A program made the position numbers and the translations under genes. Below, piece after piece: positions 17,720 to 27,057 of a stretch of DNA of 46,636 nucleotides (the first letter of the stretch is position 1; each line of letters starts with the position of its first letter). Under the pieces are notes generated by a model. The model made no database searches. It saw only the letters and a list, made by a program, of their open reading frames with translations, and had not been told where the DNA came from. The stretch is from a virus: positions 1 to 46,636 of IMG/VR virus record IMGVR_UViG_3300024999_000164. One strand, given 5' to 3'.

Positions 17720-19663
17720 AATAATTCTAATAAATTCATCTTCACTTATAACTTGAATTCCATCTTTTTTAGCTTTATCTACTTTACTACTACTTTTCAG
17801 AGAACCTTCAATTAGATAGTCTAAAGATTTAGCATATCCATTTGCAAATTCTGCACCTAAACTTTCAAATAATGATTTTAATTCTTCTTTCTTATAATGT
17901 AAAAAACTTCCAGTTGCATAAATCTTCTTTCCTTTAAAGAAATTATCCTTAATTGTTGTTTCTTCTTTTTTAACTTCACTATCTGAAAAATTCATATATT
18001 CAACTAAATCAAGAATAATATCAATATTTTCTAATCTATACTGTACTATTGATTCAGCAGTAATATCACCTATCCCATCAATATTAAGCAATTCTACATT
18101 TTTAGCATTAATAAAATCATGAATAGTTTTAAACTTTTTAGCAATTAATTTAGCAGTAGAAGAACCTACTCCTTCAATACCCAATCCAACAATAAAATTA
18201 GCAAGTTTAACATTCTTAGAATTTTCTATCGAAGTTAACAATCTATTATAAGATTTAATTCCAAATCCTTCCAATTTGATAATTTTACTTTTATATTGTT
18301 CTAATCTATAAATATCCCCAAATGTTTTAATAAATTCTAACTTTAAAAATTTCTCTAATGTTGCTTCAGATAATCCTTCAATATTTATAGCATTACGTTT
18401 AACAAAGTTAACCATCTTGTCAAGTAATTGTGCTTGACAGTTTTTGTTTTTACAAAATAAAACATCTGCTGTCCCAGTATTTTTAACATATGTTTCTTCA
18501 CCACATGAAGGACAATGTTCAGGATATAACATAATACCATTGTCTCTATCTAAATTATCTTCTACATGAGGAATAATTAAATTGCGTTTACTTACTAATA
18601 TTTTACACCCAATATTAAGATTCAATCCTTCGATAAATGATAAATTGTGTAATGATGCTCTACTCACTTCTGTATTATCAATAATAACTGTATCAAAAAT
18701 AGCAGTAGGATTAATTAAACCTGTTCTTGTAGTATTCCATTCAACATCTCTTAAAGTTGATTCAAAGACATCATCATAAAACTTAAAAGACAAACTATGC
18801 AATGGATGATGTGAGGTCTCAGGTAATGAATTAGAATATTTTACTGAATTATAACTTACTACTAAGCCATCTATTGGTATCTTCTTTTCTTCTGCTAAAT
18901 TTTTAAATGAATCAATAATATCTTCAGTAATATCAGTAGAAAGTTTAATATGTTCAACTAAAGTAAATCCTAAATATTTTAACCATTGAAATTGTTCAAA
19001 TTTTGAATCAGACAATTCTTTATTGCATTCAATAATATTAAAAGCATGAAAATATACTTTTCTTTGTGAACATATTTCACTGTTTAATTGTCTTACTGAT
19101 CCTGAAACTAGATTTCTAGGTGTTGCATATTTCTCATCATCAGGCAATTTAGAATTAATTTCTTCAAAATCATCTTTATGAATAATTGCTTCACCACTTA
19201 ATCTTAACTTACCTTTAAATGGTACGAATAAAGGAAAATCATTAATTACTTTAACATTATGAGAAATTTCTTCTCCGATTTCACCATTGCCTCTGGTATA
19301 TCCACCCGTAAATTCACCATTTTCATAATTTACTTCTACTGTTAAACCATCATCTTTAAGCATAAGTAAAGTTTCTTTACCTTTTCTCCATTCGTTTAAT
19401 TCATCAATAGATTTAGTTTTATCTAATGATTTGAGTAAAGTAGGATGTGTACGTTTTTGTAGTTTACTTTTAACTTCATATCCTACTGTAATTGTTGGAG
19501 AATTAGAAAGAATATATCCAGTTTCTTGCTCAAGATTAAATAATTCTTCTACCATTTTATCATATTGTAAATCTGTAATAGTTGGTTTATTTAGATTGTA
19601 ATAATTATTTCTATGGACATTTAATTCTTTTACTAATTCTTGAATACTTTGAATCTTATCCAA
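17705..19663 (-). CDS. ligA: NAD+-dependent DNA ligase LigA
   Basis: The 652-residue protein has the full bacterial LigA layout: Ia helices, adenylation motif LKDDG with Lys103, OB domain, a four-cysteine zinc finger (CPSCGEE...CKNKNC near 400), helix-hairpin-helix repeats (GIEGVGSSTAKLI, LNIDGIGDITAESI) and a C-terminal BRCT domain (GKKIYATGSF). It seals nicks using NAD+, releasing NMN. The length is close to cellular LigA (about 670). TTG start after AAAGGAGG. It leads the operon with the macrodomain and PARP genes. Confidence 0.96.
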   Translation of the reverse strand: MDKIQSIQELVKELNVHRNNYYNLNKPTITDLQYDKMVEELFNLEQETGYILSNSPTITVGYEVKSKLQKRTHPTLLKSLDKTKSIDELNEWRKGKETLLMLKDDGLTVEVNYENGEFTGGYTRGNGEIGEEISHNVKVINDFPLFVPFKGKLRLSGEAIIHKDDFEEINSKLPDDEKYATPRNLVSGSVRQLNSEICSQRKVYFHAFNIIECNKELSDSKFEQFQWLKYLGFTLVEHIKLSTDITEDIIDSFKNLAEEKKIPIDGLVVSYNSVKYSNSLPETSHHPLHSLSFKFYDDVFESTLRDVEWNTTRTGLINPTAIFDTVIIDNTEVSRASLHNLSFIEGLNLNIGCKILVSKRNLIIPHVEDNLDRDNGIMLYPEHCPSCGEETYVKNTGTADVLFCKNKNCQAQLLDKMVNFVKRNAINIEGLSEATLEKFLKLEFIKTFGDIYRLEQYKSKIIKLEGFGIKSYNRLLTSIENSKNVKLANFIVGLGIEGVGSSTAKLIAKKFKTIHDFINAKNVELLNIDGIGDITAESIVQYRLENIDIILDLVEYMNFSDSEVKKEETTIKDNFFKGKKIYATGSFLHYKKEELKSLFESLGAEFANGYAKSLDYLIEGSLKSSSKVDKAKKDGIQVISEDEFIRIINQGY

Positions 19664-19706
19664 ATATGTAACCTCCTTTTCAATTATCCTTTACTACTAT
19701 ACCACA

Positions 19707-19970
19707 CTACTCAAATTTCATTTCCTTCAATTTCTCTAATTGTTTCTTCACATTAGCAATCTTATTAATTTTCATTTTCTCTGCACGTTTAATAGCAGAT
19801 TCTTTTGTCCTATGCCAATCCTTTCCCTCACCAAAATACATTTCACCTTGATTTTTTACTACTTTTACATAAGTTTTATCCTCATTATATGAAGGAAATT
19901 CAACTTCTACTTCAAATATACCCTGAGTTAACGAATATTTAGTAATTCATACTTTAAAACTATCACTCAT
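19707..19970 (-). pseudogene. small phage protein with an in-frame TGA at a Trp position
   Basis: The frame starts ATG after AAAGGAGG and reads MSDSFKV, then TGA (19947-19949), then ITKYSLTQGIFEVEVEF and on to TAG at 19707, 87 codons in all. From memory, related phage proteins read KVWITKYALTxGI, so TGG has become TGA. The rest of the frame is clean. The lesion is either real, a sequencing error, or read through. It is the first gene of the ligA operon. Confidence 0.75.
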
Positions 19971-20011
19971 AATTACTTCCTCCTTTATTAATAACCGTTT
20001 AATCTTTCTTC

Positions 20012-20040
20012 ATTATACAATTATTTTTCATATCTGTCAA
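20012..20040 (-). promoter_or_regulatory. SigA-type promoter for the ligA-macro-PARP operon
   Basis: TTGACA (20035-20040), 17-bp spacer, TATAAT (20012-20017), 42 bases ahead of the ATG at 19970. Confidence 0.85.
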
Positions 20041-20069
20041 GTAGCAAATTAACATTAAATCATTCCTAC

Positions 20070-20324
20070 TTACAAAATATACGCAATCCAATATTTCCCA
20101 TAATTATTTTCATTCCACATCCAAGGCAAATCTAGTTTTTTAGGAGATATTTTATTGCCAGAATTAATCACTCGATATTCTTCAATATATTTACATTGTT
20201 TATTTACATTTAACCATTCTGGTAATGATTTAATTAAAACACTTACACCTTTTAAATTTTTTAATTCACTTAGAGATAATTCAATTAGTTCTTTAGATTC
20301 AATAAATTCAAATTCTGTGTTCAA
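20070..20324 (-). CDS. hypothetical protein, 84 aa
   Basis: I do not recognise the family. The end is aromatic-rich (LPWMWNENNYGKYWIAYIL). TTG start eight bases after GGAG. It has its own promoter at 20362, so it appears to be a one-gene unit. Confidence 0.65.
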   Translation of the reverse strand: MNTEFEFIESKELIELSLSELKNLKGVSVLIKSLPEWLNVNKQCKYIEEYRVINSGNKISPKKLDLPWMWNENNYGKYWIAYIL

Positions 20325-20361
20325 TTAAATCTCTCCTTTTCTAACCGTTTAATCTTACCTA

Positions 20362-20390
20362 AGTATATCATTATATTTACCATTTGTCAA
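20362..20390 (-). promoter_or_regulatory. SigA-type promoter
   Basis: TTGACA (20385-20390), 17-bp spacer, TATACT (20362-20367), in front of the gene at 20324. Confidence 0.8.
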
Positions 20391-20403
20391 CCATTAATTT
20401 TAA

Positions 20404-20724
20404 TTAATTTTCTTCATTTTCACTATCTTCTCTAACTACAAAACTCATATGTTTTCCACTACAAAAATCAAATCCATCATCCCAAAATTCTTTACAAATT
20501 TCTATTGTTCTTTTCATAGTAAAATTAGCTGTTGCTTGAGTATTATCATGAAATACAACTACTGAAAATACATTGCCATCTTTCAATTGGAAAAATGTTA
20601 CTTCCGATTCTTCATCTTCTGGATCGTCCATTATAATTGTTTCTCCTATTAATAATCTTTTCTTAACTTCTATGAATTTTTCAATAGGAATAGTTGGACA
20701 TCCGCAGGGTAAGGTAGTTACCAT
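20404..20724 (-). CDS. hypothetical protein, 106 aa
   Basis: No family recognised. It begins with a cysteine pair (PCGCPTIP), has an acidic patch DDPEDEESE and an alternating strand pattern. It has its own promoter at 20770. ATG after AAAAGGAG. Confidence 0.65.
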   Translation of the reverse strand: MVTTLPCGCPTIPIEKFIEVKKRLLIGETIIMDDPEDEESEVTFFQLKDGNVFSVVVFHDNTQATANFTMKRTIEICKEFWDDGFDFCSGKHMSFVVREDSENEEN

Positions 20725-20769
20725 ATGTATTATATTTCTCCTTTTTTATTTTATTATCAATCATACCTA

Positions 20770-20798
20770 AGTATACAATTATTTTTCTTATCTGTCAA
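20770..20798 (-). promoter_or_regulatory. SigA-type promoter
   Basis: TTGACA (20793-20798), 17-bp spacer ending AATAATTG, TATACT (20770-20775). The spacer is nearly the same as that of the promoter at 20012. Confidence 0.82.
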
Positions 20799-20848
20799 TA
20801 GGTAAAACGACACCAAATGGATCTTTCATTCAAACTTTTATTTTGCAT

Positions 20849-22207
20849 TTATTTATCCATATATTCATTTTTAACAATTTCTAATAGCACATCTCTATTA
20901 TTCAATTTATAATTCTCCAAAACTTTCTCTAACAATTCATTTAGTATTTCCCCTATCATAAACCCTTGCTCAATACCTAATTCCATTAAATCATATCCAT
21001 TGATTTTTAAATCTTTAACTGTTAATGGTTGTTTTTCTGCAATAATTCTATGACATTCTCCTACTAAAAATGCAACATTATCTATTTTACTTTGATCTTT
21101 ATTCTTAGATCCTTTAATATCTGCAATCCGTAAACAAAACAAATTTTCTAAATTATCAATTCCTACTCTGTTTATGAATTTTTTAATAACAGATGTTTTT
21201 ATTTTATTTTTTTCATTAAAACTAAACATATGTTCTCTAACTAATATTTTTACATCATTGATAGTTTTATTATCAAATTTTAATCTAGTTAATATTTCTT
21301 CTGTTAATTTTTCTCCTTCTATATGATGGTAGTAGAAATGACCAATATTATTTTCATCTAAAGTAAAACACATAGGTTTAGCAATATCATGTAGTAATGC
21401 AGATAGTCTTATATTTAATACTTTTGGAGTATTGTCTACTACAGATAGAATATGCTCAAATACATCTTTATCGTGATTATAATTATGTTGCTCAAATCCT
21501 ACGCATTTACATAATTCAGGTATAATATATTGTAATAAACTAGTTTCTTGTAATAATCTAATTCCATAAGAAGGAATATTACTCATTAATATTTTACATA
21601 ATTCATCTCTAATTCTTTCTTTAGAAATCATTTGAATAAGATATGCGTTTTTAATAATAGATTTAAAAGTATTTTCTTCAATAGTGAAATTATGTTGTGT
21701 AGATAACCTAATCGCTCTCATCATCCTCAAAGAATCTTCATTAAAACGATCATTAGGATTGCCTACACAACGAATAATTTTATTTTCAATATCTTTCAAT
21801 CCACTAAAATAATCATATACATTTCTGTTTACATCAATGGCAATAGAATTCATTGTAAAATCTCTACGTGCAACATCTTCTTCTAATTTATCTGTGTAAA
21901 ATACTTCTTCAGGACTCCTATTATCTTTATATACACCCTCCCTTCTCATAGATGTTATTTCATAACTTACTTCTTCATAATTTTCATCTTTCAATATAAT
22001 AGTAACAGTGCCATGTTTAATTCCAGTATCATATGATTTAACAAATAATGATTTTACTTGTTCAGGTATTGCATCAGTACAAATATCATAATCTTTCGGA
22101 CATTTATAACTAAAAATATCTCTTGTACTGCCTCCAATTAGGTATCCTTGAAAACCATTATATTCTAAATGACTAAGTATATATTCTACTGCTCTTGGTA
22201 TTTCCAT
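20849..22207 (-). CDS. cca: CCA-adding enzyme / tRNA nucleotidyltransferase with HD domain
   Basis: The 452-residue protein is a class II nucleotidyltransferase: LIGGSTRDIF and KDYDICTDA give the metal aspartates, and ARRDFTMNSIA and RFNEDSLRMMRAIR are the CCA enzyme and poly(A) polymerase motifs. Residues about 240-340 form an HD domain (LSALLHDIAKP, HHIEGEKL). It rebuilds or repairs the 3' CCA of tRNA. The TGA of the preceding gene lies nine bases before its ATG, and GAGGTGAT is the ribosome site. Grouping with an RNA ligase suggests tRNA repair. Confidence 0.93.
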   Translation of the reverse strand: MEIPRAVEYILSHLEYNGFQGYLIGGSTRDIFSYKCPKDYDICTDAIPEQVKSLFVKSYDTGIKHGTVTIILKDENYEEVSYEITSMRREGVYKDNRSPEEVFYTDKLEEDVARRDFTMNSIAIDVNRNVYDYFSGLKDIENKIIRCVGNPNDRFNEDSLRMMRAIRLSTQHNFTIEENTFKSIIKNAYLIQMISKERIRDELCKILMSNIPSYGIRLLQETSLLQYIIPELCKCVGFEQHNYNHDKDVFEHILSVVDNTPKVLNIRLSALLHDIAKPMCFTLDENNIGHFYYHHIEGEKLTEEILTRLKFDNKTINDVKILVREHMFSFNEKNKIKTSVIKKFINRVGIDNLENLFCLRIADIKGSKNKDQSKIDNVAFLVGECHRIIAEKQPLTVKDLKINGYDLMELGIEQGFMIGEILNELLEKVLENYKLNNRDVLLEIVKNEYMDK

Positions 22208-22216
22208 ATTATCACC

Positions 22217-23218
22217 TCAATCTTTAAACTTACTAAAACTTTGTAATACCATATCACATAATAAATCATTAATCTTTTTTCTATCTGGTGAATGTGGTAA
22301 TTTAGATTTATCATATGTTTCGTCTAATTGAATAAATAATTTTTCTGCGTGTGATTTTACTTGTTCTAAAGTATATTCACCATTTCTAATTGCTAATAAA
22401 TAATCTTTTTCTGGTCTTAAAACTGTTAAATATCCTGTATTTAAAATTTCCAAACCCATTAATAATAATCTAATTAAATGCAATCCATGTTTCACATCAT
22501 AACCATATTGTTCTATTAAATCTTTATGTGAACCTATATGTTTATGTTGTCCCTTCCCCATTTCTTCTTCAACTTTACTAATTTCTTGATCAATATTAAC
22601 AATTCTATTCTCATAATCATTAATTTCATTAGTTATTTCAATGATTTTTTCTGCATCATTGTCTGTAATTTCATCAATATTTTTCTTTACAATTTCCAAT
22701 TTATAATTTAATTTTGTTAAATAAATATTATATTGTCTTTTATGTTCATTAAGATTTTTAATTCTTTGTTTTAATTCGTTAACAGGTAATTTATTAGTTA
22801 ATCTCTTCAATTGACTGTAAGCATATCCACCAAATGTATGTTTTGCACGTTTGGTTAAAAATAAATTACGATTATTTAAAAGTATTTCACCAAATTCATC
22901 ACAATGAATAATATGTTTTTCATCAACAAATAAATGTTCTACAATATTTGGATTACAATTTGAAGCAAGATTAATAAATTTATGCAAACTAAAAATTGTT
23001 GCTTCTGCTTTATTATTTTCTACTTTATAATTATGATAATTAATATAATCTTTACATTCATATTGTTCAAAATTTTCAAATCCAATAATATATTCTTTTG
23101 GAGGAATACAAATCCCTCCAAAATCTATATCACTGTTTTCATGATTTGTTCCATATGAATGACTTCCTCTATAGACTTTTAAAATAGTTCTATTATCAAT
23201 CCATTTTATTACATCCAT
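22217..23218 (-). CDS. predicted nucleotidyltransferase, COG3541-like
   Basis: The 333-residue protein starts with a polymerase-beta-type nucleotidyltransferase core: RGSHSYGTNHENSDIDFGG (about 18-36) with the two metal aspartates, then GFENFEQYECK. A charged coiled-coil segment spans about 160-225. Such proteins occur in large phages next to RNA-processing genes; the substrate is unknown. Here it sits between RNA ligase and the CCA enzyme, which points to an RNA end. ATG after AGAAGGA. Confidence 0.82.
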   Translation of the reverse strand: MDVIKWIDNRTILKVYRGSHSYGTNHENSDIDFGGICIPPKEYIIGFENFEQYECKDYINYHNYKVENNKAEATIFSLHKFINLASNCNPNIVEHLFVDEKHIIHCDEFGEILLNNRNLFLTKRAKHTFGGYAYSQLKRLTNKLPVNELKQRIKNLNEHKRQYNIYLTKLNYKLEIVKKNIDEITDNDAEKIIEITNEINDYENRIVNIDQEISKVEEEMGKGQHKHIGSHKDLIEQYGYDVKHGLHLIRLLLMGLEILNTGYLTVLRPEKDYLLAIRNGEYTLEQVKSHAEKLFIQLDETYDKSKLPHSPDRKKINDLLCDMVLQSFSKFKD

Positions 23219-23243
23219 AATTTAATTCCTTCTTTCTTAAATT

Positions 23244-24557
23244 TTATACTACTTCTTCTTCAACAATAGAATTTTCTTCTTCCATATCAAGTATATCATC
23301 TGCCTTAATAATCCCTTCAAGCAGTTTAAATGAAAACGATTTGTGTTTATATGCAGTAAATTTTTCTTTATTATCTACCCTTACAACCACACCTTCTTTA
23401 ATGTGTGTTTTACCTATTGGATCACTACCTTCAACACAATTATTTACTATTGTCATTAAATCATCAACATTAGTAAATAAATATTTGCCGAATTCAGGTA
23501 CATGTTTTACTCCCATTTTTTCACAATATATTTTTACAATTTCCCAAGGAATTTCAATAATATTACCATCTTCATCTGTTTTAGTCATTCTGTAAACATA
23601 AATATCATTTTGTCCTACTCCGCATCCGTATGTAAATCTTGTAGTTTCACCATATTGTTTAATGAATTCTTTATCTTTTGTTTTCTTATTATTACATTCT
23701 GGCATAATAAGTTGGTTTTCATTTACATATCCTACTATTTCATAATAAACAGTAATCCCTTTTTGCAATTTACCAACAAAGAAATCATGCCACTCTTTTC
23801 TAAAATTATCATTACCATAGAATCCATTATCATAATTTTTTAATACTACTCTTCTTGTACCAGAAATATAATCCCATGTCTTTTTAATAGGTAATTCTAT
23901 TTTTACAAATTTTAATATCCTATGCAACCAATAAGGTAATAATTTTTTCTTTTCTTTAATAGTATAAGAACTACGACCACTCGATCCATGCATCTTCAAA
24001 GTAACATAGCATAAATCACCTTCTTTAAATTGTGCAGTATTATAAGCAAGTTGTGATGTATCTCTGTGTTCTTCAAAGAATGGATAAGAAATAGTATCAG
24101 TTTTCTTCTTTCTTTTCTCTTTTTGCAATCCTTCTACTTTATTCTTCTTACCTTCAGGAATATATTTTTCGCATATTAATATCCCATTAAGAGTAGTAAT
24201 TACATCTCCTTCTTTTAAAGTATTAATATCAGTAAATTTTTCTAAACTTTTTAATGGCATTAGCAACCCATCGGACTTCTCTTTTCTTAGTTTAATGGTA
24301 GTGACATGGCATTTAGATTCGTCCATATAACCACCAACATTATTACCTTGTTCATCTTTCTCTCTTAAAAGTCTATTCTGTCTGCAATATTCTGTATTAA
24401 GACGACCATCTGTAGGAAAATAAATTGCTAAATCATTTATTTTTGCATCCAATCCTACAATAACATCATTCCCAAATACAGTTACTACTTGAAGTCTATC
24501 TGCATTTGAGTGTGGTCTAATTTCTTTAATTTTAACTATATATGCATTATAACTCAC
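23244..24557 (-). CDS. RNA ligase, DraRnl (Rnl5)-like
   Basis: The 437-residue protein has an N-terminal domain that looks like an OB fold (about 1-125) and then the ligase core: motif I LKMHGSSGRSS with Lys188 as the AMP-bound residue, motif IV KEGVVVRVD and motif V YKHKSFSFK near the C terminus. The N-terminal placement of an OB domain recalls the Deinococcus RNA ligase group, which seals 3'-OH/5'-P nicks. GTG start 11 bases after GGGAG. It is the second gene of the apparent RNA-repair operon. Confidence 0.85.
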   Translation of the reverse strand: MSYNAYIVKIKEIRPHSNADRLQVVTVFGNDVIVGLDAKINDLAIYFPTDGRLNTEYCRQNRLLREKDEQGNNVGGYMDESKCHVTTIKLRKEKSDGLLMPLKSLEKFTDINTLKEGDVITTLNGILICEKYIPEGKKNKVEGLQKEKRKKKTDTISYPFFEEHRDTSQLAYNTAQFKEGDLCYVTLKMHGSSGRSSYTIKEKKKLLPYWLHRILKFVKIELPIKKTWDYISGTRRVVLKNYDNGFYGNDNFRKEWHDFFVGKLQKGITVYYEIVGYVNENQLIMPECNNKKTKDKEFIKQYGETTRFTYGCGVGQNDIYVYRMTKTDEDGNIIEIPWEIVKIYCEKMGVKHVPEFGKYLFTNVDDLMTIVNNCVEGSDPIGKTHIKEGVVVRVDNKEKFTAYKHKSFSFKLLEGIIKADDILDMEEENSIVEEEVV

Positions 24558-24607
24558 TTATAATATTTCTCCCTTCATATTTATATTTTTATTTTGTAAA
24601 ATTAATC

Positions 24608-25348
24608 TTACAAACTATCTCCTTTTTTACTATTACATTTACTACACATAGTTTGATAATTAGTTAATTCATTTTTACCACCTTTACTTTTAGGTATGAT
24701 GTGATCCTTAGTTAGCATTATTTCTTTATTGTCATTATCAATCCCATATAGATTAAAATGAAATCTAGAAGATGTAGGATTCTTTTCTTTTGCAAAATAT
24801 TTTGCTTCTAATCCACAATATACACATTTAATTCCGCTAGTAATAAATGTTCTATATCTATCACTTACCATACTAATCATATCACCATTAAAATTAACTA
24901 AAACACATTTATTATCTGTATTATCAAGAATAGTTTTACTTAATATTTCTTCAATAGAGTAAATTTCTTTTCTAACATATCCTTTACGTGCTTTCTTTGG
25001 TAACGGATTTCTAATAAAATCTTCCGACCATTGATTAATGACATTACTAAAATCTTCAATATTATTAATGTCAATTGATTGAATATTATTATTTATACAT
25101 GGATTATTATTAATAAAATTTAATTGCAGATATTTATTACCGTCATTATTTTTCTTAATATGTATTACAATTACAGGTATTTCTTTAGATTTTAAACAAT
25201 ATACATTCTTAGATTCTTTATAAACACTTCCACCTAATCTATGTTTTAAAAATTTCTGAATAATTGTTTTTAATGTTTGCTTAACACCAGGAATTACTTG
25301 CTCAATATTCATCCATTGTTGACTCATTCCTTTAAATTTTAAAATCAT
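24608..25348 (-). CDS. HNH endonuclease
   Basis: The 246-residue protein has a C-terminal HNH module: CVYCGLEAK, then LTKDHIIPKSKGG with the DH pair, then MCSKCNSKKG; four cysteines hold a zinc. The first 170 residues are of unknown fold. It may be a homing enzyme or a phage DNA-processing nuclease. It is first behind the promoter at 25400 and 50 bases before the RNA ligase, so it shares the repair operon's transcript. Confidence 0.85.
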   Translation of the reverse strand: MILKFKGMSQQWMNIEQVIPGVKQTLKTIIQKFLKHRLGGSVYKESKNVYCLKSKEIPVIVIHIKKNNDGNKYLQLNFINNNPCINNNIQSIDINNIEDFSNVINQWSEDFIRNPLPKKARKGYVRKEIYSIEEILSKTILDNTDNKCVLVNFNGDMISMVSDRYRTFITSGIKCVYCGLEAKYFAKEKNPTSSRFHFNLYGIDNDNKEIMLTKDHIIPKSKGGKNELTNYQTMCSKCNSKKGDSL

Positions 25349-25399
25349 ATACTAACACTCCTTAATATTTATTAATTTTTTAATGTATTAACTAGTATT

Positions 25400-25428
25400 A
25401 GTATACAATTATATTTACTATTTGTCAA
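25400..25428 (-). promoter_or_regulatory. SigA-type promoter for the RNA-repair operon
   Basis: TTGACA (25423-25428), 17-bp spacer AATAGTAAATATAATTG, TATACT (25400-25405). The last ten spacer bases and the -10 equal those of the promoter at 43559. Confidence 0.85.
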
Positions 25429-25471
25429 GAAAAAATATCGAAACAAAATTTATGTTTGGTTATGTTTTTTT

Positions 25472-25518
25472 ATACTACATATAGTATTCATAATTTATAT
25501 CTATACTATATGTAGTAT
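25472..25518 (-). repeat. 16-bp perfect inverted repeat, 15-base loop
   Basis: Arms ATACTACATATAGTAT / ATACTATATGTAGTAT. It follows the stop at 25538 and precedes the promoter at 25400. The transcribed strand has an A-run, not a U-run, after the stem. Arm and loop lengths equal those of the repeat at 41079, though sequences differ. Confidence 0.7.
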
Positions 25519-25537
25519 CGTAGAAACATTAAATCTA

Positions 25538-25954
25538 CTAAATCATTGATTCTATTTCTTCAATTGCTAAAGATACCTGTCTTTCATTTGAGAGAAGAAC
25601 ATGAAGTTTACTTTCAAGTAATTTCAATTTCCTATCTTCTTCCTCATATTTCAATATCTCTAATTTTAATTTAATATCCGTAATCCATTGATCAATCAAA
25701 TAACCAGAAATAACATATTCTTCATCTAAACCCAAATCAACAGCAGACAATAGATATGAATTTAATTTAACCAATAAATGAGTTAAACCTTCTCTATTTA
25801 ATACTTGTAAATTTAATCTTACTCCATCTAATTCAATACTACAGTTTGTCAATGGTGAAAATTTCTTCTTACCTTTTAAACCTTTCTTCTTATCTGCAAT
25901 CTGAGATTTCAACAACATAATCTTATCATCATTTGTCATTTGTTTTTCACTCAT
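25538..25954 (-). CDS. helical protein of unknown function, 138 aa
   Basis: The C-terminal half is charged and helical (LKLEILKYEEEDRKLKLLES), likely a coiled coil. I chose ATG at 25954 because GGAGGG lies eight bases ahead; an ATG ten codons upstream lies inside the previous gene and has no such site. The gene directly follows the 365-residue gene, with the ribosome site inside that gene's end. Confidence 0.65.
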   Translation of the reverse strand: MSEKQMTNDDKIMLLKSQIADKKKGLKGKKKFSPLTNCSIELDGVRLNLQVLNREGLTHLLVKLNSYLLSAVDLGLDEEYVISGYLIDQWITDIKLKLEILKYEEEDRKLKLLESKLHVLLSNERQVSLAIEEIESMI

Positions 25955-25955
25955 A

Positions 25956-27053
25956 TTATTTTCCCTCCGAATATAGTTTTCCATTTGTTAAATATGTGTT
26001 TTTATACATTGGTTGTGTTTGATTGAATATTTCTTCAAAACTTAATTCTTGAGACCTTTCATAAGTGTTCCTATTTTGTAATAGGTATTTTTGTTCATCT
26101 TCTTTTGATTTTTTATATGCATAATCTACTGATAAATAATTTTTCTGTGAATCATAAAAATAAAAATACCACATTTTATTTTTTAATTTTTCAATAAACT
26201 CTTCAAATGTATATGCAATATATTCATCCTTACTTTCATCAATAGGTGAATAATGTGGATTACATTCAAGTTTGTCAAATAATTCTGCATAATTATCTAC
26301 ACATTCTGAAGATATAATTGAAATAAATCTTTCTCCTAAACTTTTTAGTGCTAATAAACTAAAATATTTATCATTCTCATACTTTTTAACAAAATAATGA
26401 TGTTTACCTTTGTTTACATTTTTCTTTACACTCTTATATCTTGTAGTTTTACCATAATAACTATTTGATTCATATGGAATACTCTCATATATATCATCGT
26501 AATAATCAAATCTTCCCATATAAATATATTCTTCATTTGATTTAGTTTTATATGTACCACCTAATGTCAAGTCTTTAACCTTTACATAATTTTTCTCATG
26601 AATTATTTCATTATATTGAACTAATTCTTTATAATCTGGTGATTCACAAGGTATTAATATTAAATCCTTGCCACTCCATCCGTAAATGAATTCTCCTTCT
26701 AATCCCTTTCCTTTCGTAGACGTTGCATTTTCAAGAATATAAAGTAGATTTTCAATTGTGATCTCAAATTCAAAATCGCCTCTTGAATCATACACTCTAC
26801 AATACGCATGTCGATGACTCCATCCAGAATCATAATCTCCTACTTTCTTATTCAAAACAAATCCTGATGTTGGTTCATTTGAAAATTCTTGTGGTTCAAT
26901 CTTGCTATCTCTCCAGCCTTCCCATGATTTTTGCTTACGTAATACATTTTTTTGATCATAATAGATAACGTATGCTAATTTCTTTGTATATGTATCATTA
27001 CGATTCTGATAACCTACCTTGATAGTTTTGGGAATAAAAATTGTTGTGTTCAA
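25956..27053 (-). CDS. hypothetical phage protein, 365 aa
   Basis: No domain recognised. The sequence is rich in tyrosine and other aromatic residues and contains repeated tyrosine-rich strands (FIYGWSGKDLILIP, YIYMGRFDYYDDIYE). I chose TTG at 27053 (protein begins MNTTIFIPKT), after AAAGGAG; an ATG 84 bases further upstream lies in the frameshifted body of the preceding gene. It resembles proteins of large Gram-positive phages only in a general way. Confidence 0.65.
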   Translation of the reverse strand: MNTTIFIPKTIKVGYQNRNDTYTKKLAYVIYYDQKNVLRKQKSWEGWRDSKIEPQEFSNEPTSGFVLNKKVGDYDSGWSHRHAYCRVYDSRGDFEFEITIENLLYILENATSTKGKGLEGEFIYGWSGKDLILIPCESPDYKELVQYNEIIHEKNYVKVKDLTLGGTYKTKSNEEYIYMGRFDYYDDIYESIPYESNSYYGKTTRYKSVKKNVNKGKHHYFVKKYENDKYFSLLALKSLGERFISIISSECVDNYAELFDKLECNPHYSPIDESKDEYIAYTFEEFIEKLKNKMWYFYFYDSQKNYLSVDYAYKKSKEDEQKYLLQNRNTYERSQELSFEEIFNQTQPMYKNTYLTNGKLYSEGK

Positions 27054-27057
27054 TAGA

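Noticed and set aside
23341-23843. Plus-strand frames inside the RNA ligase gene and elsewhere
   Set aside because: They lie antisense to strong minus-strand genes, lack ribosome sites and have low-complexity hydrophobic content expected from AT-rich complements.
25472-25518. Classical Rho-independent terminator
   Set aside because: On the transcribed strand an A-run follows the stem, not a U-tract.
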